Origin: an uncultured Lachnospiraceae bacterium
GTDB taxonomy: Bacteria; Bacillota; Clostridia; Lachnospirales; Lachnospiraceae
Reading direction: 5' to 3'
Assembly (NCBI GenBank): GCA_910587765.1
Contig: CAJUNR010000024.1
Coordinates: 10,763 to 74,762, forward strand
Length of the DNA stretch: 64,000 nucleotides
In this document: piece by piece, positions 24,084 through 33,431 of the stretch
Layout: every line of letters begins with the position of its first letter
Numbering within the stretch: the stretch's first letter is position 1
The notes under the pieces: generated by a model
Seen by the model: the letters and a program-made list of their open reading frames with translations, nothing else
What the model was told of the DNA's origin: nothing
The model's database searches: none
Position numbers and translations under genes: made by a program

Positions 24084-26696
24084 CTACACCATCGTTACCT
24101 GCCGGATGACATAGACCAGCGTCAAAAGCTGACCGGACACCGCCGCGGCCGCGATTCCCCGGTCTGCCGGCCGGATCAGGAGAAGACCCGGATTTCTGCA
24201 GGCCGTGAGAAGGATCAGCATAAACGGCAGGAAATACCGTCCCTGAACGCCCTCGATAGACACATGGCCCATGGGCGTCCATTGAAGCAGCATTCCCAGA
24301 AGAATCAGCCCCGTGCTGCCCGCGCACAGAAGAAACATCCAGAAGCGCGGGAATCTCCCGATGCGCACATACTCGCTCCGGCTGTCGCAGACGGACAGCA
24401 GCAGCAGAAACCAGAACAGAAAGACCACGATCATGGACGTCTCGATTTCCACCCAGCCGAGCTTATAGCCCACCAGGGATTCCAGATAGAATCCTCCTTT
24501 ATCGAGGACCGTATTCACCAGCATATAGACCAGTTCCAGCGGATCGCGCAGAAAATATCCGAGCGTATAACCGGTCAGGTACTCCGCTCCGCCGCCGGTG
24601 CTGACCACGCTGGTCGCCTCCGTCGTCCGCACAATCCCCGTCACCATCTGCATATGTTTCATCAGAAAGGCCAGGGCCGGAATGGACAGGAGCGCCCCGG
24701 TCGCCGCATATTTCTGTCTTCTGCCCCCGTAACGCGCACAGGGAATCAGAACCGGCAGAAGGCAGAGCGGCAGATAGCTTCCGCTCTTGCAGAACACCAG
24801 AAAACAGGCCATCAGCTCCAGCAGCAGCATTCGCTGCCCGCTCATCCGCTCCTCCCCGAAGATGGACTGAAGACAGAGGCAGCAGTAGAAAAACAGCAGT
24901 CCATGCACCATGGCATCATGGGAAAAGGAAGTGCACTGCTGCACATTCACCGGCAGCAGCGCCAGCACGAACAGCGTCATTCTGCCGAAGGGAAGCCGCT
25001 TCATTCCCGCTCTCGCAAGCAGCGCGAAGATGCAGAGATTCAGGTAACGCGCAAACAGAAGCATGGGCACGGTCCCCCAGCCCAGAATCCTGGCCAGGCT
25101 GATTCCGAGAACGGACGGCGCATAGAGCAGCAGGCTTCCTTCCAGGTTGCTGTTGATCGTGGCTTCCACCATCCGGTCGTCCTTCACTCTGGAAAACAGT
25201 CCGTAGTAAATCTTCCGATAATTGCCAATCGACGCGGAGGAGGTAAACTCCGTCGCCGCGTCTTCCGCCCGCATCAGGCAGCGGGTATCCTCCAGTCCCT
25301 CAAATCCCAGAAGGTCGTTGCTGTAGCGGTACGCCATATCAATGTGCTTGGCTTCATCCGGCACCATCTGCGGCGTCAGCATCACATTGTAGACGAGGCC
25401 GCAGAACAGAAGCGTCACAAAGAGCACGTTCTCCAGACGCGCCCTCTTCACAAACGTCAGATACCAGAACAGGCAGACGAACGCCTCCACGCCCAGAAAC
25501 AGGAAGAAAAAGAAGCGTTTCAGGAAAATCTGAAAGTAGAGATATGCGTTCACGCACAGCCCTTCTTCGCTGGTCATAACCGAAAGTCCGCTGTCCCACA
25601 GCTCCCGGGAAAAGACAAGCCGGATCCGGTATTCGTGGTCCGACACGCCTTCCTGCGACTCCTCGAACAAAAGCCCCGCATATTCCCCGGAAATGAACTG
25701 CTCCGCCCCGATCACGGTCTCGCACAATACCCGGCCGAGCGTCAGATCCGTCACCGACGCCTGCATGCTCCCCTCCGTCAGCCGGACTCCGTCTTCCAAC
25801 TGGAAGCGCACTCCCAGCCCGGTCAGCTTGTCCTGCCCCGGCTTCACATCCTGCACCAGAACCTGATGTTCTTCGCTGACCGCAAGCAGGCCTCCGTCCG
25901 GCGCAAAAACCGTCTCCTTCTCCGTCGTATTCTGCGCGATCCGAATCTGCGTATCATACAGATAATAGAACGTCAGCGCCGTAACGACAAGCGCCGCCGC
26001 CAGAGCGCCCAGCTCCCGCCTCGAAGGAGGCACAAGCAGCGGCTCCCTCTTCCGTCCCGTCTTTCTTCCCGATTTTCCGGAACGGTCTTTCACAAAACCG
26101 CCGGCCCCGTAGATCCCGACTCCGAAAAGCATCAGAATCAGGCCCGCAAACACCGGCTCACGGTAACGGTGCACCCACACGATATCGATCAGATTATAGA
26201 TCAGATTGTTCGGAAGCAGTCTGCCGTTCAGATACGCCTCGCCCGGCGCGGACGCCGACTCGTTCAGCCACACGGACGGTCCCTGCGAAGATGCGTCGGT
26301 CTGCATTCTCACCGTGATCGTCTCCGGTATTCGTTCCAGCCGCTCAAAGGAAAGCGGAACGAACAGGAAGCGGTCTTCCGAAAGTTCTTTCAGGCCGTAC
26401 GCCCTCTCCGCGATCACCGTCCGGCCGTCGAACGCCTGAATCAGAAGCTGCTCCTCCTCATAGGCATGTCCGTTCGGGGTAAAGAAAAAACCGATCTGCT
26501 CTGCCGTATCGGTGGAAGGCTTCAGGACAAATTCCAGAACGTCGTCCGCCGTCAGTTCCTCGGTCTTCGTACGAATATTGGCCTGATTCGCGCCCCCGAT
26601 CCCCTGAGAACGGCGCTGCTTCACCGGAATAAGAATCCCGGCGAGCATCAGCAATACACAGAAGCCAAACCAGACCAACAGATATCTTTTTCGCAT
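24084..26696 (-). CDS. large polytopic membrane protein, DUF2142-like
   Basis: The 870-residue protein has one N-terminal membrane segment, a soluble beta-rich region of about 150 residues, a basic cytoplasmic stretch (RSGKSGRKTGRKREP), a second soluble domain, and then ten or more membrane segments. The loop QMVPDEAKHIDMAYRYSNDL matches the P-x-DE-x-x-H pattern of DUF2142 membrane proteins, which are GT-C-like. AGGAG lies six bases before the ATG. It leads into the GT2 trio, so a role in building or decorating a surface glycan is the best guess. Confidence 0.82.
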   Translation of the reverse strand: MRKRYLLVWFGFCVLLMLAGILIPVKQRRSQGIGGANQANIRTKTEELTADDVLEFVLKPSTDTAEQIGFFFTPNGHAYEEEQLLIQAFDGRTVIAERAYGLKELSEDRFLFVPLSFERLERIPETITVRMQTDASSQGPSVWLNESASAPGEAYLNGRLLPNNLIYNLIDIVWVHRYREPVFAGLILMLFGVGIYGAGGFVKDRSGKSGRKTGRKREPLLVPPSRRELGALAAALVVTALTFYYLYDTQIRIAQNTTEKETVFAPDGGLLAVSEEHQVLVQDVKPGQDKLTGLGVRFQLEDGVRLTEGSMQASVTDLTLGRVLCETVIGAEQFISGEYAGLLFEESQEGVSDHEYRIRLVFSRELWDSGLSVMTSEEGLCVNAYLYFQIFLKRFFFFLFLGVEAFVCLFWYLTFVKRARLENVLFVTLLFCGLVYNVMLTPQMVPDEAKHIDMAYRYSNDLLGFEGLEDTRCLMRAEDAATEFTSSASIGNYRKIYYGLFSRVKDDRMVEATINSNLEGSLLLYAPSVLGISLARILGWGTVPMLLFARYLNLCIFALLARAGMKRLPFGRMTLFVLALLPVNVQQCTSFSHDAMVHGLLFFYCCLCLQSIFGEERMSGQRMLLLELMACFLVFCKSGSYLPLCLLPVLIPCARYGGRRQKYAATGALLSIPALAFLMKHMQMVTGIVRTTEATSVVSTGGGAEYLTGYTLGYFLRDPLELVYMLVNTVLDKGGFYLESLVGYKLGWVEIETSMIVVFLFWFLLLLSVCDSRSEYVRIGRFPRFWMFLLCAGSTGLILLGMLLQWTPMGHVSIEGVQGRYFLPFMLILLTACRNPGLLLIRPADRGIAAAAVSGQLLTLVYVIRQVTMV

Positions 26697-26715
26697 AAAT
26701 CACTCCTGTTATACA

Positions 26716-26773
26716 GGGCTGCCGCAGGGCAGGCCCCGACCTCTGTGTCGGAGCCTCTCCCCTGCTGCAGCCC
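26716..26773. repeat. imperfect hairpin between cdaR and the DUF2142-like gene
   Basis: GGGCTGCCGCAGGG (26716-26729) and CCCTGCTGCAGCCC (26760-26773) pair with one mismatch, and CCCGAC with GTCGGA continue the stem around CTCTGT. There is no T-run, so it is not a classical terminator; it may separate the two transcription units or stabilise the cdaR mRNA end. Confidence 0.7.
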
Positions 26774-26794
26774 CTCTAATCCTTTCACATCATT

Positions 26795-28051
26795 CTAATG
26801 TTCCGCCGTCTCCCGGACCAGCGTCACCGTATATTCCAGACCTGCCGGCGCTTTCAGATGCTCCGGTACCGTTACGGTCACCGGCAGCGTGTACGTCCCC
26901 GGTCTTCTGCATTCCAAAAGATCCACGCTCGCGCTCACACTGTCGGCCGTCACGCTCTCCAGTTCGGATTCCAGTCCGCTGACGGTCACGTCCAGCACTC
27001 CCGCTTCCGCCAGATCCACTTCCAGACCCGCCGGCAGATTCTGATACTGGATCCGGTCGCCGGTAAACAGATAACTTCTGGACGCATGCTCCGTGATCTC
27101 CATCGTGACCACAATCTCCCGCTCATCCTCGTCCGGAATCACGATTCCCTCGTCCAGATAGCGGCTGATATCCACCGTCTGCTCCACGCTTCCCGTCAGG
27201 CGGTCCGGATTCAGGGCCTCCGGCGGAATATTGAGATTGTAAATGGAGCGAATCTGGGCGCCGGTGCCCGCGATGGTCACCGTCTCCGGTTTATAGGCGA
27301 ACGCGCTGAGACCGTATCCGTCCGGCGCCGCCTGGCTCACATCGAAGCTGATCCCCACTTCCTTCTTGTTCAGCGTTGTGACGGTTACGTTAAAGTCCGT
27401 ATCCTTTCCGTAATAGTCGAGGTACGTCCCGTTGATCTCCGAACCGCCGCTGTCGTACAGCTTCAGTTTTCCGGGCCGCACAACAGTCCCGGTGATTCCT
27501 GTGATATTGACGGCCACCTGGACCGTCTTGATACGCTCCACCACGGATACGGGGCCGGTGATCTCCACCAGCGTCTGCTCGGGAATCACGGAACCGGCCA
27601 CCAGCCCGTCTTCCGGCTTCCCGTCAAGCTTCACCGCCACCTTGAACTGCTCCGTCACCGACTCCTCGATGCTGACGAGTACATTCTCCCGGTTCTGTTC
27701 CACCTTCTCGATGACGGAGTCTCCCACATACGCCACTTCGATCTTCACCATACTGCCGTACTGGAGATCCTTCTGCATATCCGCGGTCACTACAAAGTCC
27801 GACGCTTTCAGACCATTCAGCACGCTCCGCCTCGCATAGACGGTCAGATCCACCACGTCCGTCCCGTCGGCGACCCGGCACATCTGTCCCTGGGAAGTCA
27901 GCGCTTCCATATTCACCATTGTAACCTTTACGTTTCTGATCGGCTTGCTACTCACCGCATCGCCGATATTGACCACGATCAGCCACAGGAAAACTGCCGC
28001 CACTACGGAAAGGATCTTCAAAAGCAGATTGTCAAACAGTTTTGTCTTCAT
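26795..28051 (-). CDS. cdaR: CdaR, YbbR-domain regulator of diadenylate cyclase
   Basis: The 418-residue protein has an N-terminal membrane anchor (ILSVVAAVFLWLIVVNIGD) and about four YbbR repeats with patterns such as VVDLTVYARRSVLNGLKASD and TLVEITGPVSVVERIKTVQV. In other Firmicutes CdaR binds the membrane-bound cyclase CdaA and modulates c-di-AMP production from outside the membrane. The start lies 20 bp inside cdaA with CGGAG upstream, so the two are translationally coupled. The usual third gene, glmM, is not downstream here. Confidence 0.95.
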   Translation of the reverse strand: MKTKLFDNLLLKILSVVAAVFLWLIVVNIGDAVSSKPIRNVKVTMVNMEALTSQGQMCRVADGTDVVDLTVYARRSVLNGLKASDFVVTADMQKDLQYGSMVKIEVAYVGDSVIEKVEQNRENVLVSIEESVTEQFKVAVKLDGKPEDGLVAGSVIPEQTLVEITGPVSVVERIKTVQVAVNITGITGTVVRPGKLKLYDSGGSEINGTYLDYYGKDTDFNVTVTTLNKKEVGISFDVSQAAPDGYGLSAFAYKPETVTIAGTGAQIRSIYNLNIPPEALNPDRLTGSVEQTVDISRYLDEGIVIPDEDEREIVVTMEITEHASRSYLFTGDRIQYQNLPAGLEVDLAEAGVLDVTVSGLESELESVTADSVSASVDLLECRRPGTYTLPVTVTVPEHLKAPAGLEYTVTLVRETAEH

Positions 28052-28901
28052 TCTTACTCCGACCTTTCCATAATTTAATTTTCCTGCCGTCCTCCGTCTT
28101 CGGCTGCAGCTTCTGGAGCTGCTCCTTCAACTGCTCCTGATTCAGATTCCTGAGCAGGCGTCCGTTCTTCGCCACGGAGACCGACCCGGTCTCCTCCGAC
28201 ACGACAACCGTCAGCGAATCGCTCACTTCGCTGATGCCTACCGCCGCCCGGTGTCTCGTCCCCAGAGCCTTACTCAAATTCATATTGTCGGACAGCGGCA
28301 GATAACAGGTGGCGGAGCGGATCCGGTTCCCGGACAGAATCATCGCCCCGTCGTGCAGCGGCGTATTTTTCTCAAAGATATTCAGAATCAACTGGCTGGA
28401 AACCAGAGAATCGATGGAGATACCGGTTCGCTCATACTCCTGCAGACTGACTCCCTGTTCAATCACGATCAGCGCGCCGGTTCTGGCTCTGCCCATTTCA
28501 AAGCACGCCCTGATCAGTTCCTGAATCGTCCGGTCGGCCAGACCCTCCGCCTCCTTCCTGGAACCCTCAAAGGGCACGATAGATGTTAAAAGGTTCTTCT
28601 CGCCCAACTGTTCCAGAGCGCGCCGCAGCTCCGGCTGAAACACAATGATTACCGCGGTAATTCCCAGACTGAAAAAGTTCTCGGCAATCCAGAGAATCGT
28701 ATTCATGTGGAAGAATGCCGCCACCGCCAGAAGCGCAAGCACCACCGCGAAACCCTTCAGCAGGTTCCACGCGCGGGTAGACTTGATCCAGTTCATAATC
28801 TGGTAGATAATAAAGGCAAGAATGATGATCTCCGCCACGTCAGTTTTCGTGATGTTCAGCGCATCCCACGAAATATACCGATTCAGCTGTTCAAGACTCA
28901 T
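28032..28901 (-). CDS. cdaA: diadenylate cyclase CdaA
   Basis: CdaA makes c-di-AMP from two ATP. From ATG 28901 the protein is 289 residues: three membrane segments in the first 90 residues, then the DAC domain with the signature DGA at 184-186 (PLHDGAMIL) and RHR at 216-218 (GTRHRAAVGISE). Both motifs are intact. GTG at 28922 is also in frame but has no ribosome binding site, while GAGAGG precedes ATG 28901. It overlaps cdaR. c-di-AMP controls potassium and osmolyte balance and cell-wall stress. Confidence 0.96.
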   Translation of the reverse strand: MSLEQLNRYISWDALNITKTDVAEIIILAFIIYQIMNWIKSTRAWNLLKGFAVVLALLAVAAFFHMNTILWIAENFFSLGITAVIIVFQPELRRALEQLGEKNLLTSIVPFEGSRKEAEGLADRTIQELIRACFEMGRARTGALIVIEQGVSLQEYERTGISIDSLVSSQLILNIFEKNTPLHDGAMILSGNRIRSATCYLPLSDNMNLSKALGTRHRAAVGISEVSDSLTVVVSEETGSVSVAKNGRLLRNLNQEQLKEQLQKLQPKTEDGRKIKLWKGRSKNEDKTV

Positions 28902-28937
28902 TTCCCAACATCCTCTCTTCACATGATTCCAGGCCTT

Positions 28938-29888
28938 CTAGCGTCTCCGTCTCGTAGATCTTCTTCTGGAATTAATCCTCTTGACTTTCTTTTCCGATAC
29001 CGCAATCGACATTTTCGGCACCGCCTTCACATAATAATAATATTCATCGTCTTCAAACTGCGTATATTCGGTTCTGGAATAGTCCACGCTCAGCGCAAAA
29101 AATTCCACGATCAGTGCCACCAGCACGCCCACCAGCGTTCCCAGCACGACAAAACCAATCGACACGCTGGCTTTCATGACCAGGCCGCCGATCAGGAAGA
29201 GCACCACATTGCTCACCGCCCCGGCGCAGATAGCCACATACCAGGAGTAATCCACGCTCATCCTGCGGATCAGATAGACGATCATCAGCGTGACCGCGAA
29301 TACAAGGATCGTCAGCAGCATGTTACGGTTATTCAATACATTTTCCACCAGATACAGAAGCCTTTCGGCCATTTTCTCCGTCTCGGAACTGCTCAGCATC
29401 TTCTCGTTGTTCTTCATATAATACATCAGATAATAGCAGACCGTTCCGCATGCCAGCGGAACCGCGCAGACCGGTCCGCCCGTCAGTCCCAGAACGAGCG
29501 GCAGCACATGTGGGATTTTCAAAAAAAACGCCAGCGGCGTGAGCACCAGCACATAGCCCTGCCCCGGAGCCACCCGGAAATACACGGCGTACATGATGAA
29601 CAGAATCCCCACCGTCACGGCAAACGTCTCCAGGGACAGAGCGAACGCATGCGCGCACAGCAGAAGTCCTCCGAAAACGGCCGTCATGTTCACCGGCAGA
29701 AAAGAGCAGAGCAGCGCAAGCAGCAGAGAAATCGCCGGACTGGACACTTTCTCCATAAACCCGATCTGTCCGTTCATGAACAAAAAGGCAAAAAAAGCCA
29801 GCAGAAACTTTATGGCAGGTATCAGATAGATATCATATCTGGAATAAAATATCTTCAGATACTGTTTTATCTCAAGTAAGCTCGTCAT
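28938..29888 (-). CDS. conserved polytopic membrane protein with basic tail
   Basis: The 316-residue protein has about nine hydrophobic segments, a central cytoplasmic stretch (KNNEKMLSSSETEKMAERLLYLVENVL), and a soluble C-terminus with an acidic tract (YTQFEDDEYYYYV) ending in a strongly basic NSRRRSTRRRR. I do not recognise a named family. It lies 36 bp upstream of cdaA on the same strand and overlaps the preceding small membrane gene, so it is probably part of the cdaA transcript; the basic tail could contact nucleic acid, ribosomes or acidic lipids. Confidence 0.75.
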   Translation of the reverse strand: MTSLLEIKQYLKIFYSRYDIYLIPAIKFLLAFFAFLFMNGQIGFMEKVSSPAISLLLALLCSFLPVNMTAVFGGLLLCAHAFALSLETFAVTVGILFIMYAVYFRVAPGQGYVLVLTPLAFFLKIPHVLPLVLGLTGGPVCAVPLACGTVCYYLMYYMKNNEKMLSSSETEKMAERLLYLVENVLNNRNMLLTILVFAVTLMIVYLIRRMSVDYSWYVAICAGAVSNVVLFLIGGLVMKASVSIGFVVLGTLVGVLVALIVEFFALSVDYSRTEYTQFEDDEYYYYVKAVPKMSIAVSEKKVKRINSRRRSTRRRR

Positions 29889-30318
29889 GTCTCTTTTCCT
29901 CCGTCACGGCGTCCGGCGCCACATGTCTTCTTTCCTGTGCATAGATTTCTGATAGTTTCCTGAGTGTCTGCGTATAGGAACCGACGCTTTTTTTCGCCGC
30001 ATGATACCGCCAGGAGCAGACACCGTACAGGACACAGAGATAGACCGCAGCCGCAGAAACATAATACAGAATTATGGTCCTGCCAAAATTTTCCAAATCC
30101 ATTTTATGAAGATTGTCCAGTAAATATTCCATATGACATGCGCCCCACAGGACAACGCAGAGCGCAAAACTTACCGTCATGAAGAACCAGCCGCAGAGAA
30201 TCTGCAGACTGATGTAGTCATGCCGAAAATATCTGGATATCTTTAATTTTTCTTTTCCCTTTTTTTCTTCATAGAGAGAAGCCCTGGTCATCAGGATCAC
30301 TTTTTCTTCATTAATCAT
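29872..30318 (-). CDS. small membrane protein upstream of the cdaA cluster
   Basis: From ATG 30318 the product is 148 residues with two hydrophobic segments (LQILCGWFFMTVSFALCVVL and a second at TIILYYVSAAAVYLCVLYGV) and a charged C-terminal tail. The open frame extends upstream to 30375 but GGAG lies before 30318. It overlaps the following membrane gene by 17 bp. No family is recognised. Topology predicts both ends in the cytoplasm. Confidence 0.65.
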   Translation of the reverse strand: MINEEKVILMTRASLYEEKKGKEKLKISRYFRHDYISLQILCGWFFMTVSFALCVVLWGACHMEYLLDNLHKMDLENFGRTIILYYVSAAAVYLCVLYGVCSWRYHAAKKSVGSYTQTLRKLSEIYAQERRHVAPDAVTEEKRHDELT

Positions 30319-30399
30319 ATACGCAGTCTCCACCTCATACACTCCATAGTATAACACAAATGCCTGGAAATTCAACCAGAAAGCTGTCGCCTGGAAAAA

Positions 30400-31131
30400 T
30401 CAATTGCCGTTTCCCACGCAGATACACACAAAATATATGTTTTTCGCACCGTTTTCCTTCAGCACTTTCGCCGCGGCGTCCATCGTACTGCCCGTCGTAT
30501 AAATATCGTCTACCAGTATGATATTTTGATAAGGGACTTTTCTTTTCCGAACGGAAAAGGCGTCTTTCAGATTCGTCAGCCGTTCCTGGTCGTTCAATTC
30601 CTTCTGCGCGCGCGTCTTCTTAACGCGCATCAAAAGCCCTGCATCCGCGGGGATTCCGCTCCGTCCTGACAGCTCCTTCGCCAGAAGCTCCGCCTGATTA
30701 AAGCCCCGCTTCCTCCGTCTGGAAGGATGGAGCGGTATGGGGACAAACGCCTGCGCGCGCCAGCCGGCCATGTCTTTCGCACAGCGGTTCAGAATCTCTT
30801 CCGCATAAAACGCGGCATATTCTCTCCTGCCGCCGTATTTGTAAGCGGCAATCGACCTCTGCATGACCGAATCGTAGACAAACGGCGCCCTTCCCTTCTC
30901 AAACCGGTGCTTCCTTCCGAGGCAGTCCCGGCAGTATTCCTCTTCCTCCAGGACGAGAGGCTTCCCGCATTTGTGGCAGAAATGCGCTCCTGTATACGGA
31001 AGTCTTGTGCGGCAGATCAGACAAACCCGTTCGCCTCTGTCCTCCACCGCTTCCTGACAGACCGGGCATCTGCGCGGATAGAAAAGTCCCGCTGCATCCG
31101 GTCTCCATTTAATGATTCTCTTCCGATTCAT
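30400..31131 (-). CDS. ComF-family phosphoribosyltransferase-like protein
   Basis: The 243-residue protein has an N-terminal zinc ribbon (CPVCQEAVEDRGERVCLICR and CHKCGK), the ComF signature VPIPLHPSRRRKRGFNQAELLA, and the PRPP-binding loop ILVDDIYTTGSTMDAA. In naturally competent bacteria ComFC takes part in DNA uptake; the biochemical reaction is unsettled. The start lies 23 bp inside the end of recD2 with GGAG four bases before the ATG, a coupling that links it to a DNA-processing helicase. Confidence 0.93.
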   Translation of the reverse strand: MNRKRIIKWRPDAAGLFYPRRCPVCQEAVEDRGERVCLICRTRLPYTGAHFCHKCGKPLVLEEEEYCRDCLGRKHRFEKGRAPFVYDSVMQRSIAAYKYGGRREYAAFYAEEILNRCAKDMAGWRAQAFVPIPLHPSRRRKRGFNQAELLAKELSGRSGIPADAGLLMRVKKTRAQKELNDQERLTNLKDAFSVRKRKVPYQNIILVDDIYTTGSTMDAAAKVLKENGAKNIYFVCICVGNGN

Positions 31132-33346
31132 ACGTCTCCACCTCCCGAATCCGGTCGAGGAACCCGCTGTAGCGGGCCTGTTCGCAGGTATTTTCTATCA
31201 TCATCTCGAACGTCTGCTCGCTCCCCACCAGCGTCACGCAGGATCTGGCGCGGGTCACGGCTGTATAGAGCAGATTGCGGTTCAGAAGCATCTTCGGGCC
31301 GGTCAGAAGAGGAATCACCACTGCCGGATATTCGCTCCCCTGAGATTTATGTATCGTCACCGCGTAGGACAGCTCCAGTTCATCCAGTTGGGAGAAACTG
31401 TAGGTCACCGTCCGGTAATCGTCAAAAAGCACTTCCATGGTCTCCGCCATGGCGTCGATTGTGCGGATCACACCCATATCCCCGTTAAAGACCCCCGTTC
31501 CGTGGTCCACGGCCATGCCGTAACGGTTCTTCGCCTCCCATTCCGTCTGGTAATTGTTCTTGATCTGCATCACCTTGTCGCCTTCCCGGAACAATCCGCG
31601 GCCGGTCTCTTTCTCGGCCTTGCCCGGCGCGGGCGGGTTCAGATACTTCTGCAGCATCTCGTTCAGCCGTTCCACCCCCAGGATCCCTTTGCGCATAGGC
31701 GTCAGCACCTGAATGTCGAACGGTCTGGCATTCACATAGCGCGGAAGCTTCTCCATCACAAGAGCCAGCACCACCCGCAGGATGAGATTGGGATCCTGCC
31801 TTCTCAAAAAGAAAAAGTCCCTGCTCCTGTTGTCCAGCGTCACCGGTTCCCCGCGGTTGATTCTATGTGCGTTCACAATGATATCGCTCTGCCCCGCCTG
31901 CCGGAAGATCTTCTCCAGCATGACGACCGGATACGCCTCCGAGAGAATCATATGCTTCAGCACGCATCCCGGCCCAACGCTCGGAAGCTGATGGATGTCC
32001 CCCGCGAGAATCAGGCGCGTCCCCACGCTGACGGCCTGAAGCAGCGCATGCATCAGATAGAGATCCACCATGGACATTTCGTCGATGATAATCAGATCCG
32101 CTTCCAGCGGATTCTCCTCGTTGCGCTCAAAGAAAGCCTGTTCCCGCTCCTCCGACGGTTTGCCGGACAGCTCCAGAAGCCGGTGGATCGTCAGCGCCTC
32201 ATATCCGGTCGTCTCCGTCATCCGTTTGGCCGCGCGGCCCGTCGGCGCCGCCAGGAGGATCTCCATATCCTCCGTCTCAAAATAGCGGATGATCGCGTTG
32301 ATCGTCGTCGTCTTCCCGGTTCCGGGGCCGCCGGTGAGAATCAGAAGCCCGTTTCTGACGGCCTCAACCACCGCTTTGCGCTGCATCCTGTCCAGTTCTA
32401 TGCAGAGTTCCCCCTCCACTTTTCGGAGCTTCCGCAGGATCTGCTCCTCCTCCGTCTCACAGCTCAGCTTCAGATCATGAAGCATCCTTGCCATATGAAG
32501 TTCCATATAGTAGTTGCGCGCGTAGAATACCATTGTCCCCTCCGCACTGTCCCGGATGACCAGCTTACGGTCCATGCACAAATTCATCATCTGCGCTTCC
32601 GGACCGGAATCGTCCAGCCGCAGAAGCTGAGCGGTGCGCGAAAGAAGCTGCTCTTTCGGCAGACAGGTATGCCCTTCCATGGCCGCCTGCTGCAGCACGT
32701 ACAGAAGCCCGCTGCGGATGCGGTAATCCGAATCGGTACGGATGCCGATCCGCTCCGCAATCTCATCCGCCGTCTTGAAACCCACACCGGAGATGTCCTC
32801 CGACAGCCGATACGGATTCTCCTGAACGACCTGACAGGTCCTCTGCCCGTACTGCCGGTAGATCTTTGCCGCCAGCGGCGCGGAGATGCCGTATCCGGTC
32901 AGAAACATCATGACCTGACGGAGCTCTCTCTTCTCCTCCATCTGCTCCGCGATCTCCCGCGCTTTCCGCTCGCTGATTCCCTTCACTTCCGACAGCCGTT
33001 CCGGTTCCTCTTCCATGATACGGAAAGTATCTCCCCGGAATCTCCGCACGATGCGGGCCGCCAGCGCAGCTCCAACCCCTTTGACGGCACCGCTTCCAAG
33101 ATACCGCTCCATAGCCGCTTCGTCTTCCGGCGGCAGCGCTTTCATCTGCTCCACCTTCATCTGCTCGCCGTACAGGGGATGCTCCTTCATCGTTCCCTGA
33201 ACCTCGATCAGTTCGCCCTCCGCAAGCACCGGAAACGTGCCCACGCAGGTCAGTTCCTCCTCCCCGGATATCAGCTGAAAGACCGAGTATCCGTTATCGG
33301 CATTCCGGAATACAATGTGCTCCACATATCCCCTGCGTATCTCCAT
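31109..33346 (-). CDS. recD2: ATP-dependent DNA helicase RecD2
   Basis: RecD2 is a 5'-3' helicase of the RecD family that works without RecBC. The 745-residue protein has an N-terminal OB-like domain, helix-hairpin-helix repeats (KGVGAALAARIVRRF, SGVGFKTADEIAERIG), Walker A LTGGPGTGKTTTINAI, Walker B LIIIDEMSMVDLYLM, and the C-terminal motif VTIHKSQGSEYPAVVIPL. All core motifs are present at normal length. It overlaps comF downstream. Confidence 0.95.
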   Translation of the reverse strand: MEIRRGYVEHIVFRNADNGYSVFQLISGEEELTCVGTFPVLAEGELIEVQGTMKEHPLYGEQMKVEQMKALPPEDEAAMERYLGSGAVKGVGAALAARIVRRFRGDTFRIMEEEPERLSEVKGISERKAREIAEQMEEKRELRQVMMFLTGYGISAPLAAKIYRQYGQRTCQVVQENPYRLSEDISGVGFKTADEIAERIGIRTDSDYRIRSGLLYVLQQAAMEGHTCLPKEQLLSRTAQLLRLDDSGPEAQMMNLCMDRKLVIRDSAEGTMVFYARNYYMELHMARMLHDLKLSCETEEEQILRKLRKVEGELCIELDRMQRKAVVEAVRNGLLILTGGPGTGKTTTINAIIRYFETEDMEILLAAPTGRAAKRMTETTGYEALTIHRLLELSGKPSEEREQAFFERNEENPLEADLIIIDEMSMVDLYLMHALLQAVSVGTRLILAGDIHQLPSVGPGCVLKHMILSEAYPVVMLEKIFRQAGQSDIIVNAHRINRGEPVTLDNRSRDFFFLRRQDPNLILRVVLALVMEKLPRYVNARPFDIQVLTPMRKGILGVERLNEMLQKYLNPPAPGKAEKETGRGLFREGDKVMQIKNNYQTEWEAKNRYGMAVDHGTGVFNGDMGVIRTIDAMAETMEVLFDDYRTVTYSFSQLDELELSYAVTIHKSQGSEYPAVVIPLLTGPKMLLNRNLLYTAVTRARSCVTLVGSEQTFEMMIENTCEQARYSGFLDRIREVETYESEENH

Positions 33347-33390
33347 GCGCCACCTCCTGTCCGGAATGCTTTTTTATCCCGCGATGCGAC

Positions 33391-33423
33391 AAAAGGCTGC
33401 TGCAAAAAGTTCCGCAGCAGCCT
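33391..33423 (-). terminator. terminator after mreB
   Basis: On the minus strand AGGCTGCTGC and GCAGCAGCCT form a perfect ten-base-pair stem with a ten-base loop, followed by a short TTTTG tract. It starts nine bases after the mreB stop. Confidence 0.8.
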
Positions 33424-33431
33424 GTCCTGCA

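Noticed and set aside
24264..26798. 844-residue plus-strand open frame
   Set aside because: It is antisense to the DUF2142-like gene, His/Gln/Arg-rich, with no family features.
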